From: Catenaria anguillulae PL171
Taxonomy: Eukaryota > Blastocladiomycota > Blastocladiomycetes > Blastocladiales > Catenariaceae
Assembly (NCBI GenBank): GCA_002102555.1
Contig: MCFL01000019.1
Coordinates: 62,001 to 126,000, forward strand
DNA: 64,000 bases
Direction of reading: 5' to 3'
Shown: positions 31,192 through 42,454 of the stretch, piece after piece
How positions within the stretch are numbered: position 1 is the stretch's first letter
Layout of the letters: every line of letters begins with the position of its first letter
The notes under the pieces: model-generated
The model's input: the letters and a program-made list of their open reading frames with translations, nothing else
What the model was told of the DNA's origin: nothing
Database searches by the model: none
Translations under genes and position numbers: made by a program

Positions 31192-33506
31192 ATGTTTGCC
31201 CGCATTTCCCTCGTCGCCGCGTCCCGCGGACTGTCGCCGCGGTTTCATGCAATCGCACTTCACAATGTAGCGCCATTTGCAACGTCGCCATTGACGGCAA
31301 TTGCCGCGGCAGCCGCTGCCACCTTCCGTTTTGCGTCATCGTCTTCACCTCTGTCAGACTTGGATCGGTCCCACGCCGGCCACCTTGCTTCTCGCGAATC
31401 CCGTCCTCATTTCCGGCCGCGCTCGGATCGTGACCCGCGAGCATCGCAACCACAAACTTTCCATCCGCGCAGCTCTGGCTTTGGTCATGACGGCCGCAGG
31501 GATGGGCAGGTGAGGAAGCAGCAATCTGCCGAGCCCTTGTCCGACTTCACATCGTTCAAGTCGCCTTTTGGCTACACGGAGCCACCCGAGCTGAAATGGG
31601 ACCAAGTCCCTCTTGCCCGCTCGCTCAGCCGTGCCTTGTCGGAAGAGTTCAAGTACGAGTCATGCACGCCAGTGCAAGCCGCGATTGCATCTAAAATGCC
31701 CCTTGAGCATGACGTTGTTGTCCAAGCCAAGACGGGTACTGGCAAGACGCTTGCATTCCTGGTTCCAGCCATCAACCGAGCCATCACTGCCGGAGTCGAC
31801 CCAGCTGGCCGCTCGACCAAGGTCCTCATTGTCTCGCCCACGCGTGAGCTGGCCCTTCAAATCGGCGCCGAAGCCACCCGCCTCGTCTCCAAGGCACGTC
31901 TTGGTGTGCACACTTTGGTCGGTGGCGAATCCAAGTTGCGTCAAGTCCGCGACCTGACCCGCCGTCGGTGCGACATTGTCATTGGCACACCTGGACGTCT
32001 TTTGGACATGATTCAATCCGAGCCAAAGTTCCGCGACCGACTGAAGGGTGTTGAATCTGTACGTTGTTGTGCACAACACACGAGAATCGCTCTGTCATGA
32101 TAACTCATTCGTCTGGCTTTTGTTTTCCAGTTTATTCTCGATGAAGCCGACCGCATGCTTGAGATCGGATTCAAGGAAGACATTGAGGCCATTTCCAAGG
32201 TTCTCCCCGACACTCGTCACACCATGCTCTTCTCGGCCACTTACCCCTCCAACGTTGATGCCTTGGTCAAGTCAACCTTGCAGCCCGGATTTGAAGTCAT
32301 CAACACCATTTCGGACGACGACGTCAGCACCGTCCATGCCATTTCTCAGTCCAGCATTGTCGCACCCCTCAACGATCACCCGCTGCTGCTCTACTCGACG
32401 CTGGCACGTGCCATGACTGCATCCACCCGCAGCGAGCCCTTCAAGGCCATTGTGTTCTTCCCCACAACCCGCTCTGTGGAGCTGTACACGGAGCTCTTTC
32501 ACAACGTCTCTGCATTTGCCCAAACCACATCCATTCAACCGCATCACATTCACGAGTTGCACTCGCGCAAGAATCAAGCCCAACGAGTTCGGATTGCCGA
32601 CAAGTTCCGCAAGGCGCACTCGGGTATTCTCTTCACCTCTGACGTTTCTGCCCGTGGCGTCGATTACCCTGGCATTAATCTCGTTGTGCAAATGGGTATT
32701 CCGACGAGCCGTGATCAATACGTGCATCGGATTGGCCGGACTGGACGCGCTGGGAAGGTCGGCTCCGCTCTGTCGATTCTTGCACCATTTGAGAAGGCTT
32801 TCATGTCGTCCCTGGGCGAGTTGCCGATCAAGGATGCCAAACTGGACCCCAAGACGGGTGCCATTGTGACTGGGTTTGGTGATGAGGTCCCATGGGATGC
32901 CGAGGCAGCCAAGACGGCGCTGTCACAAGCTGCCAGTGACTTGTCGGAGGAGATGCTCAATGACGCCTTCCTTGGTAACCTCGGTTTCTGTACGCCCTCT
33001 GTGTTTCCTCTCATTTGACTTGTGGCCATTATCTCACACGCCCTTCATTTCTATCAACAGATCAGGGTCAAATCGACGTGCTTCGCGACTCTGGCTTCTC
33101 TGGCTACCAAGCCATGAAGGACATGTATGCATTCTATGAGCCCATGGGTCTGTCACGAATGCCCAACTTGCCCGAGTCTCTCCGTGGATCGTACCGCCCA
33201 CCAAGGGATTCCCATTCGAGCGGCTCGCGCTCTTCCTCCTCTTACAACCGGTCGTCCTCCGGGGGCTTCCGTTCGTCTTCATCTCGTGGCGATCGCGACA
33301 GCTTCCGCCGCAACGACCGCGACCGTGACGGCTTTCGTGGTGGCGACCGCGACGGCGGCTTCCGCAACGGTGACCGTGGTGGTTTCCGCCGCAATGATCG
33401 TGACAGTGGCGACCGTGATTTTGGTCGTCATCGTGAATCGGGCAATCGGTTTGGCGACAAGCCGTGGGAGGTGCGCGGTAAGGCCAGGTTCTCGCATCGT
33501 GATTGA
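31192..33506 (+). CDS. Mitochondrial DEAD-box RNA helicase (Mss116-like)
   Basis: Three exons (31192-32058, 32131-32989, 33061-33506) encode 723 residues; introns are 72 and 71 nt. The start (MFARISLVAASRGLSPRF) is a strong mitochondrial presequence with Arg and no acids. Motifs appear in order: Q motif region TPVQAAI, AKTGTGKT (I), PTRELA (Ia), TPGRL (Ib), DEAD (II, just after intron 1 in FILDEADRML), SAT (III), SDVSARGVDYPG (V) and HRIGRTGR (VI). The last 100 residues are Arg/Asp/Gly/Ser-rich with FRRNDRD- and FRGGDRD-type repeats, a flexible RNA-contacting tail. Yeast Mss116 assists group I and II intron splicing and translation in mitochondria through ATP-dependent RNA remodelling. The same work is likely here, though nuclear DEAD-box relatives exist. 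Confidence 0.9.
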
Positions 33507-34439
33507 TTGAGCAATAGAAGATGTCGGGATGCATGCCTAGGATTGTTGCCCTTCTTGTACTATTTGTTTCAGCAACTGATGTTCCAAGCCAAGTCTGTAC
33601 GTTTTGACGCGAATCCCGTCTTGTATTCCCATCCTTTCCTTCATTCCAACCAATGGTTAGCTCGCTGGTTGTTCATTTCATAACGTATATTCTTAGTGGA
33701 TGTCTGTAGTTTTAATCCCTCTCCATGTACATACAAATGACTGGACTTGCTTGCTTTTGCTTGATGTCAGAAGCGGTTGTCTATGTATTGACATGTTCCC
33801 GATGCCCGCATGCCGCTTCCGACCGCCATTCCTTTCACCACTTCCTCTGTACCGAGTCTGGGATCAAGACGACTGTTCGGACACCCAAGCCCTCATTGGC
33901 TCCTATTGGCAATCCTTACCTACCTGTTCGAAAGAAAGCTGGTCGTCGGTTCAAGTTCAATTGGAATGCTGGCCGTGGTCCTGACCGTGGTCAGTGTGTT
34001 GGCATACAACCCAGCCTCGTACTCGACAAACCAAGCAACACTGGTTTGGTGACCCAAAGAAAGTGGTACGATTCACTCACACACTGTCCACTCGTTTCCA
34101 AGCATTCAAGGGCATTTATTGACAAGATTTGGATGGATATCCTGCCCACATCTCGGCCCATCGGACACGCACTTGTGCTCACACGCATCGCAATCAACCA
34201 TGGCCCAACTGTCCATCTCAAACTCACGCACATGCTCCCCTGCTCATTCCGGCGCACAACACGCCAAACCCTCGGGGCATGGGATGCCGGCCCTGCGCAC
34301 ATAGAAGGTGCCTTCCGACCCGGCAACCTTGCGCTCGCATCCGCCGCAACACCCACCGGATATTGCCACCAAGCTCGGCAAGAAAGACGTTCTACATAGA
34401 ATGATGGTTTTCGAGCTTTCTGAACTGCGGGGAACCGTG
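33507..34439. other. Region downstream of the DEAD-box gene
   Basis: 933 bases. Plus-strand frames are open for 80-225 codons in competing registers, without clear domains. The DEAD-box 3' UTR must lie in the first part. The rest may belong to the decayed gene that follows, but I cannot link it. Confidence 0.4.
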
Positions 34440-36075
34440 CTTGGGCACGGCAGCCATGGACCGTCTGTACGAGTGAGCAAGGCTATCTCGACTTGATGCC
34501 TGACACCTTGAGTACAGCGCGGCGTGGACGGACGGATCCGCGTTGGCGCTAGCCGAATGGGGAGCCGGAAACGTAACCCCAGCTGGCGTCGCCGCCATTG
34601 TCACCGTGACTGCCACCGCCACCGTCAAACACAAGCTCGGATCGCGCCGCAGTTGTGCTCCTCGACCACGGCATACTTGGCTGTGTACACGGACCTGCGG
34701 CCGGTGAGCTGCAAATGGTGGGCGGCACGGGCGACATTGCACGAGCGTGTGGGCGAGCAAGATCATGCTGCGGCATGGACAAGGATGGCCATGGAAAAGG
34801 GCCGCGACGAGGTGTCGGTTGCGTGGCTGGCGCTCGTGCAGCTTGCGACCCGAATATTTGGCGCAATCCTGGAGGCCACCCCAACTGCCCGCGACTCGGT
34901 CGCAGACGTATCAACATTCACCGCCACTAGAACCAGCGCCAACTGTGCCCGTATTTTCCAACCTCGGCCGTCGCGTTCACACCCACTCCTGCCGCATCCA
35001 CTTCGGTTACTGCATCATCGACCACCATGGCCGCCACAGCCATCACCAACGGCAATCGCACCGCAACCTCGTCATCAGTTGTCAAGGGCTACGACGAGCA
35101 AATGCCCAGGTCAGGTCGTGGTTCACACGGCCCGGATCGCGTCAAGTTTCGTTCGGATTTGGCGCGTCACGCGACACAAGATTTGGTGACATGTAGCACT
35201 ATTGCCATCCCCGTGCTTGATGATGCGCTAAATGGTGCCGCCAACCGCACCGACGACGGCCAACCGTCCTTGTTGAGTTACGACGAATGGGACGGCGTGG
35301 CCAGCGACAACCAATCAGCAAGCAGCGGCGGAACGGATGATGCTGACTTGCAATCATCGTGGCCGGTCAACAACGCGCCACACGAGCTTGAGTTTGCCGA
35401 CATGATGGCAACAGCCCCAATCAAATTGTTCAAACATATTATGGCGTGCCTACGTTCTCCTCCAACGCGCCCTGCTGGAACGGCAGTTCATTGCTGCCCA
35501 GTACAATTGTGCCTACGCCTTCGGCGCCCGAAACGCTGGTCCGCCCGCGCGAGTGCTGCTTGCGCACGCTGCGCAACGGAATCAGCGGCCTCGACGTCGA
35601 GTTGATTGAGGGCGCGTGGTGGGAGAAGCGCACTTCGGAGCTACGAGTCGATGGGCGAGCTGGCGCACACGGCGGCGTGCAAGTACTTGTCCAAGGTAAA
35701 TATGTCGGTCGATTTTGCATGCCGTGCGCAGCTGGCGGGCACACTGCTTGGAATGCCTGACGCCAACGCGCCATGGTACATACCTCGAGAACGCCGTGAG
35801 TGCTTGGGTGGAACGAGTTGCGGCCACGACTTTTTCTTGGGTCTGTGCGAGGGCGATGACGGCCAGTGTCTCGTCGGTGGACGAGTTGTGCGATTGACTG
35901 GCACAGATCGAGAGCGAGTATTACGAAGAACAACTGCTCGAGGCTGGGACTCGGGAGTGTGCTGGGGGATCTTGACGACGACGACACCGACTCGGGTGAC
36001 GAAGGCCATAACGTGGATGGCGGGAGCGACTTGGCGCAGGTGTGTCACGGAATTTCGTCGGTCTGCTGTCGCTAG
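34440..36075 (+). pseudogene. Decayed or unresolved protein-coding gene, family unrecognised
   Basis: Coding-like stretches follow one another on the plus strand but change frame repeatedly. Examples are LAVYTDLRPVSCKWWAARA and WLALVQLATRIFGAI (about 34675-34870), LLSYDEWDGVASDN and HELEFADMMATAPIKLFKHI (35270-35440), AYVLLQRALLERQFIAAQYN (about 35448-35510), SYESMGELAHTAACKYLSK (about 35640-35700) and TYLENAVSAWVERVAATTF (about 35780-35840). Near 35895 a TGA falls inside a frame that reads SSVDELCD before it and LAQIESEYYEEQLLEAG after it. I could not explain the frame changes with introns of the usual size and consensus, so a pseudogene fits best; missed introns or sequencing indels are alternatives. 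The helical segments recall a BAR-like or solenoid fold, but no family is claimed. Confidence 0.45.
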
Positions 36076-36670
36076 CCGCGGTTGCCTATGTTGCTGCTTG
36101 CTGTGATGAGGCCAACACCAAACTGACTTGCGTACTTGTACATATAGTACAGTTCACGAGTTCACTTGGAGTTGTCGCCTCAAATCAGAGAACCTTCGAT
36201 CCGGGTCTATGTAACCATGCATAGGTAGGTAATAGGGATATTTATATGCTCTTCTATGTTTACCCTTGTCGTCCCCACCTGCTGGCACCTCCCATTCCCG
36301 CCCCATTTGACTGAACTATCCCGCTCAAATCGTGTCCTCAGGCTGCCCTGTGCGCCTTTGCGGACCTGAACTGTTCCTTATCGATGATCAAGCATGCTGG
36401 GTCAACATGTTTCTGTCAAGTGTAGCAACGACAACTGAATGTCGATGATATTGATGGCCCAAACACGAAAGGAATGTGTTGGCAGTACATGTTTGGATCC
36501 TTCAGTTTATCAACAGTCTCAGACACTTTTGCCTACAATCAATCGTATCACAGCCAACACTTCAGTACCCACAGCTCGATAACACAGCCCACACTTACAA
36601 CCGTCCGCCCGCTGATTCAACCCCCCCCCCTCCCCCGTCCCTCCCTCAACCGACCAACCGAGTCGGTCCA
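36076..36670. other. Intergenic region
   Basis: 595 bases without a supported gene. Holds a C-rich run near 36620-36640 just 3' of the membrane/coiled-coil gene. Confidence 0.5.
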
Positions 36671-39136
36671 TCACTTGCGCCGGTTGATGCGGGCCCGGAA
36701 CTTGCGCCTCGCAGCCGCGTGCGTCTCCTGCATGTCCTTGTGCACGGGTACAGGCACCAACGAAGATTGGGCGACCTGCGTTGGTGCAGCCGATGCCGCG
36801 GCATTGGCCTGCTGGCCAGAGAGCAAGGCAAAGTCGAGCAATGCGGCGGCGACATTGGCCTCCAAACTTGACGGTGGCGGCGGCAGCGACTCGATTCCCA
36901 CATTGGGCGCTTGCACGACGCCCGGCAACGGTACGCTCGACACAAACGCGACGGGCGACACGTCCATCGGCTCGGACGCCAAATGTCGGTGATGGTGGTC
37001 AATCACCTCGACAGCTGGGCCCACATCCGACATGACAACGTCCACTGCATGAGCACCGCCCGCTGGCCAGGCGGAAGGTACATCATGGACTGGCGCGGCA
37101 GCCGGCTGAGGATCGATACCAAACAAGTCCTTCATGATTGCGTCCAACTCGGCTTGGGTTGGCACGGGAACAGATGGGTCGAGGGTCAAGGCGCCAGGGA
37201 ACTGCGCCAGATCGAATCGCATAATGTCGTCAATCGTTGACGGTGTGGCGCACTCGCGGGCAACGGGCGCAACAGGCGCCAAAACGGGCGCGGGGGCAGC
37301 AGACAGTGGCAATTGCGGCGACAACTCGGGCAGTGCAGGGGCAGCGGCCGCGGTGGATTGGTTGTGGATGAGCGCGGCGAGGTCGTTCTTGTTATGGTTG
37401 GCCCCAAAGTCGCATGACGACTCAGCCACTGTCGGCCAGTTGAGCTCCGCGGCCATCCACGATGGCATGGGCACGCCAGCCTCTTGCCCGGGTGCAATCA
37501 CGTCAAGTGCCGGCAACGTGCCCAAAATGGCGATATCGGCTTCCAAATCGTGCACCCTTGCGGACAAGCGCGCAATCTCGACCTTGGACTTGTCGCATTC
37601 GTCAATCAACTCGGGCACAATGGGCGCGATCCATGCGGGTGGCAGCGGCAATGATGATGGTGCATGGGCGAGCGGCAAAACCGCGGTCACTTCGTGTGCG
37701 GTCATGGTTGGGTCTTCACCACGCACAGGCTCGGCAGCCACCGGGAAATGTAGGGCGGTGCACTTGGCAGTAGCAGCATCGTCAGCGGCAGCGGCGGCAT
37801 TCGTGGCCTCGAGCTCTTGGACCTTGGCCCCCAACGCCTCGACCGCGGCCAAGGCACCGTCGCGTTGAGCCTGGGTCATGTCGTGCTTGGCCTTGATATC
37901 GTCGCGCTCGGCAACCAACGCTTCCTCTCGGCGCACCAGCTCGGCAACCTGACCCTTGGTCGTCCCGTGCGCCCGACGCTCGTTCGCGAACCGCTTGCTC
38001 GCCTCGACATACCGCTTCCTGGCATCACTTTGCCTGCGTGTGGCCGTGTCCGCATCGGCCGTCAACGTCAAAACGCACGCGTCTGCCTCGACACGCGCCT
38101 TGCGTTCCTTGGCCAACATCTTCTCGAGCTCGGACAAGCGCGCATCCACCTTGGCCCGCTCATCGACAGTGACGCTGCCCTCGACCTTGGCCAGACGCCG
38201 CTCGAGGTCGATGCGGCGTTCGCGCTCGGTCCGGTACTTGGCATTGAACTCGAGAATGTCGGCCCTGTACGCCGCGGCCTCGCGGTCAAACGAGCCGATC
38301 CGGCCATTGGCCGACTTGAGCTCCTTCTCAAGCGCTTGTGCCGCCTCGCGCGCTACGTTGCGCTCAATCTTGATGGTGGTGATGGTCTTTTTAAACTCCT
38401 TGACCTTGGCTTCCAACACGCCGACTTGGTGCGCATGGGATGCAGCGGCACGCGACAGCTTACCCTTGGTTGCGGCATGGGCTGCCTTTTCGTCGGTCAG
38501 GTCGCGGTCCAGTTGAACCGTATCGACCGATTCGGGAGTGGCAGCAGACTCGGCAATCACGGGCACGATGGCGGGCTGGGCAATGATGGATTTAATAGTG
38601 ACGGGCTGGGCAATGGTGGGTACGACTTGGGCAGTGGTCAAGGTGCGCGTGCGCGTGCACGAGCATGGCGAGTTGGTGGAAGCGGGCGCGAAAGACGACT
38701 TGGCCTTGGTCTTGTTGCGACCCGGGACAATGATTGACTTGATTCCGTGAAGGATGAACAACGGCAGAGTGAGCGCGGCGAGAACGGCGAGCACGCCGCG
38801 CACAAGGTAAACGGCATGAAGGTAGATGAGGTCCTCTACACAATTGGACGTTGGACGGGGCGGGTCAGTGGATCCTTTGGTGGGAGCGGGTGCAGGAGAG
38901 GGTGTGGCGAGTCGATGAGGCAGGCGGCGGATGTGGCACATACCCCAGACGGCGAGGAGGGGCGTCACGCGAGTCCAGTGGAAGGGATAAACGTCGGGAA
39001 TGCGATTGAAAACATGAATAAAACTGACAATAGCAGCAAGGGCACGGACAATGAACGAGGGGAACACGTAAGGGGAAGAAAAGTACTCAGCAACGGCAAA
39101 GACAAGAACAAGAGTGACGAAGGAAATGAACGACAT
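36671..39136 (-). CDS. Orphan multi-pass membrane/coiled-coil protein
   Basis: Single-exon gene of 821 residues from ATG 39136 (MSFISFVTLVLVF); an in-frame ATG at 39160 would add eight. Hydrophobic segments lie at about residues 3-20, 25-45, 60-75 and 105-135 (AVYLVRGVLAVLAALTLPLF). A Ser/Thr/Pro linker with IAQPxxI repeats follows. About 195-470 is a long coiled coil rich in Ala, Glu, Lys and Arg (AKYRTERERRIDLERRLAK, DARLSELEKMLAKERKARVE). The C-terminal 350 residues are acidic and Ala/Pro-rich with conserved-looking patches (IDDIMRFDLAQFPGALTLDP, LDAIMKDLFGID) and a basic end (RRKFRARINRRK). I recognise no family. The architecture suggests an ER or nuclear-envelope anchor with a cytoplasmic coiled-coil arm, but that is inference. 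A rearranged partial copy lies upstream at 40922-41940. Confidence 0.7.
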   Translation of the reverse strand: MSFISFVTLVLVFAVAEYFSSPYVFPSFIVRALAAIVSFIHVFNRIPDVYPFHWTRVTPLLAVWGMCHIRRLPHRLATPSPAPAPTKGSTDPPRPTSNCVEDLIYLHAVYLVRGVLAVLAALTLPLFILHGIKSIIVPGRNKTKAKSSFAPASTNSPCSCTRTRTLTTAQVVPTIAQPVTIKSIIAQPAIVPVIAESAATPESVDTVQLDRDLTDEKAAHAATKGKLSRAAASHAHQVGVLEAKVKEFKKTITTIKIERNVAREAAQALEKELKSANGRIGSFDREAAAYRADILEFNAKYRTERERRIDLERRLAKVEGSVTVDERAKVDARLSELEKMLAKERKARVEADACVLTLTADADTATRRQSDARKRYVEASKRFANERRAHGTTKGQVAELVRREEALVAERDDIKAKHDMTQAQRDGALAAVEALGAKVQELEATNAAAAADDAATAKCTALHFPVAAEPVRGEDPTMTAHEVTAVLPLAHAPSSLPLPPAWIAPIVPELIDECDKSKVEIARLSARVHDLEADIAILGTLPALDVIAPGQEAGVPMPSWMAAELNWPTVAESSCDFGANHNKNDLAALIHNQSTAAAAPALPELSPQLPLSAAPAPVLAPVAPVARECATPSTIDDIMRFDLAQFPGALTLDPSVPVPTQAELDAIMKDLFGIDPQPAAAPVHDVPSAWPAGGAHAVDVVMSDVGPAVEVIDHHHRHLASEPMDVSPVAFVSSVPLPGVVQAPNVGIESLPPPPSSLEANVAAALLDFALLSGQQANAAASAAPTQVAQSSLVPVPVHKDMQETHAAARRKFRARINRRK

Positions 39137-40921
39137 GATTGATTCTTGGGGGGGGGTCATTCGATTGCGAGTATGCGTGGGAAGAAGTCAAAGTGGATGA
39201 GAAATCAAAAGAGAAGAACGAGAGGGTTGGGTAGATGGAAGGATGGATGAATTACACGGCAATCGTGTACGGGGAGATAGATCTGCGAAGCGAAAAGCAA
39301 GCAAGCTAGGAAAAGTAGAGGGTGGATGGGTGGATGGGAAGTTGAGGATACGACGGCGAGGGTCGTTCGGAGGGGAAGAGCGCAACAAAGGCGGGTAAGC
39401 AAGAGGGTTTGGGATGTGGGAACGAAGCCAGGAGAGGGTTTGCGAAAGGGGCAGTGTGTGGGAACAGGAACGAGTGTACGAGTACGAGGTAACTGGACGC
39501 GCGTGAGCAAAGAAACCAGAGGGAGAGAGAGGGAGGATGGGGCGAGAGCGGCAGATGGATTTTATAGCCTTGGTATTGGCCAGTGTATCGGATCGAGGGG
39601 CCATTTCGGCGGCGGGGCAGGTCGACAGACAAGACGGTCACGGGACGTGGATCGTGTGAGTGGGTCGGGTTCATTGCGTCGTGTGCAACAAGCAAAAGAA
39701 TTGAATCCTTGCTTGACGTGGTCATGAGAAAGCAACCAGTGCAAAAAAGCGAAAACAAGTGCGGGGGACGCCATTGCTGCTAAACATTGCGGACAGCAAG
39801 CAACAAAGGTAAGGCACGCGTCATCCAGTTGACGCGTCATCCGCCGATCTTCCCCACACCAATCCCAGATCCACTGCTACGAATCCACTCAACCTACTAT
39901 CCACTCAATCTTCATGAGCCCGACTCGGGCACTGGCTGTGAATGCCGCCGGAGGAGCTCTAAGGAAGACCTTATTGATTTTAAACGGCAACAATACGTGC
40001 TGAGTCAAAGACGCCTTCGTTCTGTCATGCTCACTGAGTTGTCCGTTTGTTGTCTCAGAGCCAAGAACCACTAGCAATGCCTGCTCTGGACTCGGGAAAG
40101 CTTGATTATCTGGCATTTGATGCGGCAGAGTCCTGTCCTTCTGTGACAAGAATTGGAGATACCGACTGACATCTTGACTTCAAGTCGTGGGAAGGACATT
40201 CTGGCGCGAACGAACCCAGATTCAGCGGGGAGGCTCAACTCGCCACGCTGCAATGGATGCGGCGACGTCGTTCTCAGGCTGCATTGCAAACATAGCCTGC
40301 AATTACCATTTCTGTTCATTTCCGGTGTACATGCATGGAGTTGATTCCGCCCATTGCCTGACATTACACTCGCGACCATTTGTCTGGCAACAGTCGCGTG
40401 AAATTATGTATCGCTTGAAGAGATGTCAGTTCATGTTATCCCTGTAGGGCTCGTGGCTGGACTTAGCGCAGCAGGGAATTCATTTTCATGACGCCTTTTA
40501 TCCCTTGCCAACATTGGCTGCCGAGGATGGCGGCCACGAATGACGTTTTCACGAAGGCTGACGTGTTCAATGGAACCTTTGTGGGGAGCTGGCGCTTGGA
40601 CAATGATCAAGAGCGAAGGAAAGGCGAGCACCTCACAAACAAATCCATATTGATAAAGATTTTGTAGCTCGATTGAATAAGAAAAACAGTGGCATGGAGC
40701 CGAACAAATACAACAATGCGAGTTTGACGAGCGAAGAAGAAGAAAAAGAAGAAAGTGATAATCAGGTCCTCAATCATCACAAGAGGTAATGCCGATGCCC
40801 ATGTGATGTGAAGGCCATCAGATTACACCGTCGCGTACACGAAGTCAATGCGGGCGGGAAGCATGGGCGGGCGAACTTGGTCAGAGCCGCCATGCTCAGC
40901 CTTGGCACATTCACACTCGGA
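39137..40921. other. 1.8 kb intergenic region between gene and its partial duplicate
   Basis: Includes the presumed promoter and 5' UTR of the membrane/coiled-coil gene: a 10-nt G run at about 39148-39156, then long purine-rich stretches to about 39550. Purine-rich sequence also lies near 40680-40760. Open frames are shadows under about 150 codons with no domain. No gene supported. Confidence 0.5.
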
Positions 40922-41940
40922 CTATATGCCGTCCGGCTCACCAGCTCGGCAACTCGACCCCTTGGTGGTCACGGGCGCTCGACACTCATTCGCGAACCGC
41001 TTGCTGGCATCGCTTTGCCTGCGTGAGGCCGTGTCCGCATCGGCCGTCAACGCCAAAACGCACGCGACTGCCTCGGCACGCGCCTTGCGTTCCTCGGCCA
41101 ACATCTTCTCGAGCTCGGCCACGCGCGCATCCACCCTGGCCCGCTCATCGACAGTGACGCTGCCCTCGACCTTGGCCAGACGCCCCTCGAGGTCGATGCG
41201 GCGTTCGCGCTCGGTCCGGTACTTGGCATTGAACTCGAGAATGTCGGCCCTGTACGCCGCGGCCTCGCGGTCAAACGAGCCGATCCGGCCATTGGCCGAC
41301 TTGAGCTCCTTCTCAAGCGCTTGTGCCGCCTCGCGCGCCGCGTTGTACTCAGTCTTGATTTGGGAGCGGACCTTGGCTTCCAGCAGGCCGACTTGGTGCG
41401 CATGGGATGCAGCGGCACGCGACAGCTTACCCTTGGTTGCGGCATGGGCTGCCTTTTCGTCGGTCAGGTCGTGGTCGAGTTGAGCCGCCTCGACCGACCG
41501 GCAATCACGGGCACAACGGCGGGCTGGGCAATGACAGGCTTGGAAATGATGGGCTCGATATTGGTGGGCAGGGCAGTGGCGGGCTGGGCAATGATGGGCA
41601 CGGATTGGCGGGCGGTTGAGGTGCGCGTGCACGTGCGAGATGTCGTGGTGGAAGCGGGCACGGAAGATGACTTGGCCTTGGCCGTGTTGCAACGCGGGAC
41701 GGGTGATAGACTTGATTCCGTGAAGGATAAACAGCGGCAGAGTAAGCACGGCGCGCACAAGATAAACGGCAAAGAGGTGGATGCGGTGTTCCTGCTCAGT
41801 CCCCCTCCCGTTCAACGTATTGAGTTTGACGATGTCGGCTTTATACGCTGCGGCCTCAGGCGCCACCTTGCGCTCAATCGTGATGTCGTTCAAGGTCCAG
41901 TTCAAGGTCTTTCGAACCTGGCATCCATCATCGTGGGCAG
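40922..41940 (-). pseudogene. Truncated, rearranged duplicate of the orphan membrane/coiled-coil gene
   Basis: The minus-strand frame reads almost the same coiled coil as the gene at 36671-39136: KLSRAAASHAHQV, ALEKELKSANGRIGSFDREA, YRADILEFNAKYRTERERRI and KVEGSVTVDER are shared word for word. DNA near 41390-41460 and 38430-38500 is nearly identical. The copy keeps the last hydrophobic segment (AVYLVRAVLTLPLFILHGIK, with an internal deletion), then shifts frame through the linker, where parent-like residues continue in another register (AKAKSSSVPAS, IAQPAVVPVIA). Its 5' end carries a second shrunken copy of part of the coiled coil (TIERKVAPEAAAYKADI). It lacks the N-terminal membrane segments and the whole acidic C-terminal half, ending near 40930. 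It looks like a recent, non-functional duplicate. Confidence 0.8.
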
Positions 41941-42454
41941 AAAAAACTAGCCAGGCGCGTCCGTGTATGTGTCGTGGACGGACTTGACGGCTTGGGACGA
42001 ACTTGAAGGCCAGCGTGCCACACGCAGTGGCCCGGACACGAGTCGGAGTCGAAGTCAGGGCCCTGCGAGTGTTGCACGGGTTGAGATCAACTGAACAGCA
42101 CAGCTGGAGCTGGCCGCAAGATCAAGGATCAAGGACAAGATCGACTTGATTCAGTGTCGTCGATCGGCTTGGCAAGGCAGCACCACGTGACGTGACGGGG
42201 GATCGGCATTGAACTCAAGTCAACACCCAGAGCGAAATATTCAATGTTCATTAACGTTAACGGTGTGTTTATGTAAAATACATACCAAAGTCACAACCAA
42301 CGCCAAGGATCAATATTCATAACATTCACACTCGATGCATCTGCTGCCTCGCTCCCGATAGCTCACCGCCAGCCCCATCTCTCTCCCGTCCAACCCCTCC
42401 CCCCCAACACTGATTGAGCCCGATCGCACTCTCTCCAGTCCAAAGGCAAGAAGC
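41941..42454. promoter_or_regulatory. Upstream region of the exportin-T gene
   Basis: 514 bases with no other gene. Pyrimidine-rich leader sequence lies just before the start codon (about 42380-42440). No defined motif is claimed. Confidence 0.4.

Noticed and set aside
37134-38737. Plus-strand frames of 244-306 codons opposite the orphan coiled-coil gene
   Set aside because: Shadow frames of an Ala/Glu-rich coding strand; the minus strand has the coiled-coil pattern and ATG start.
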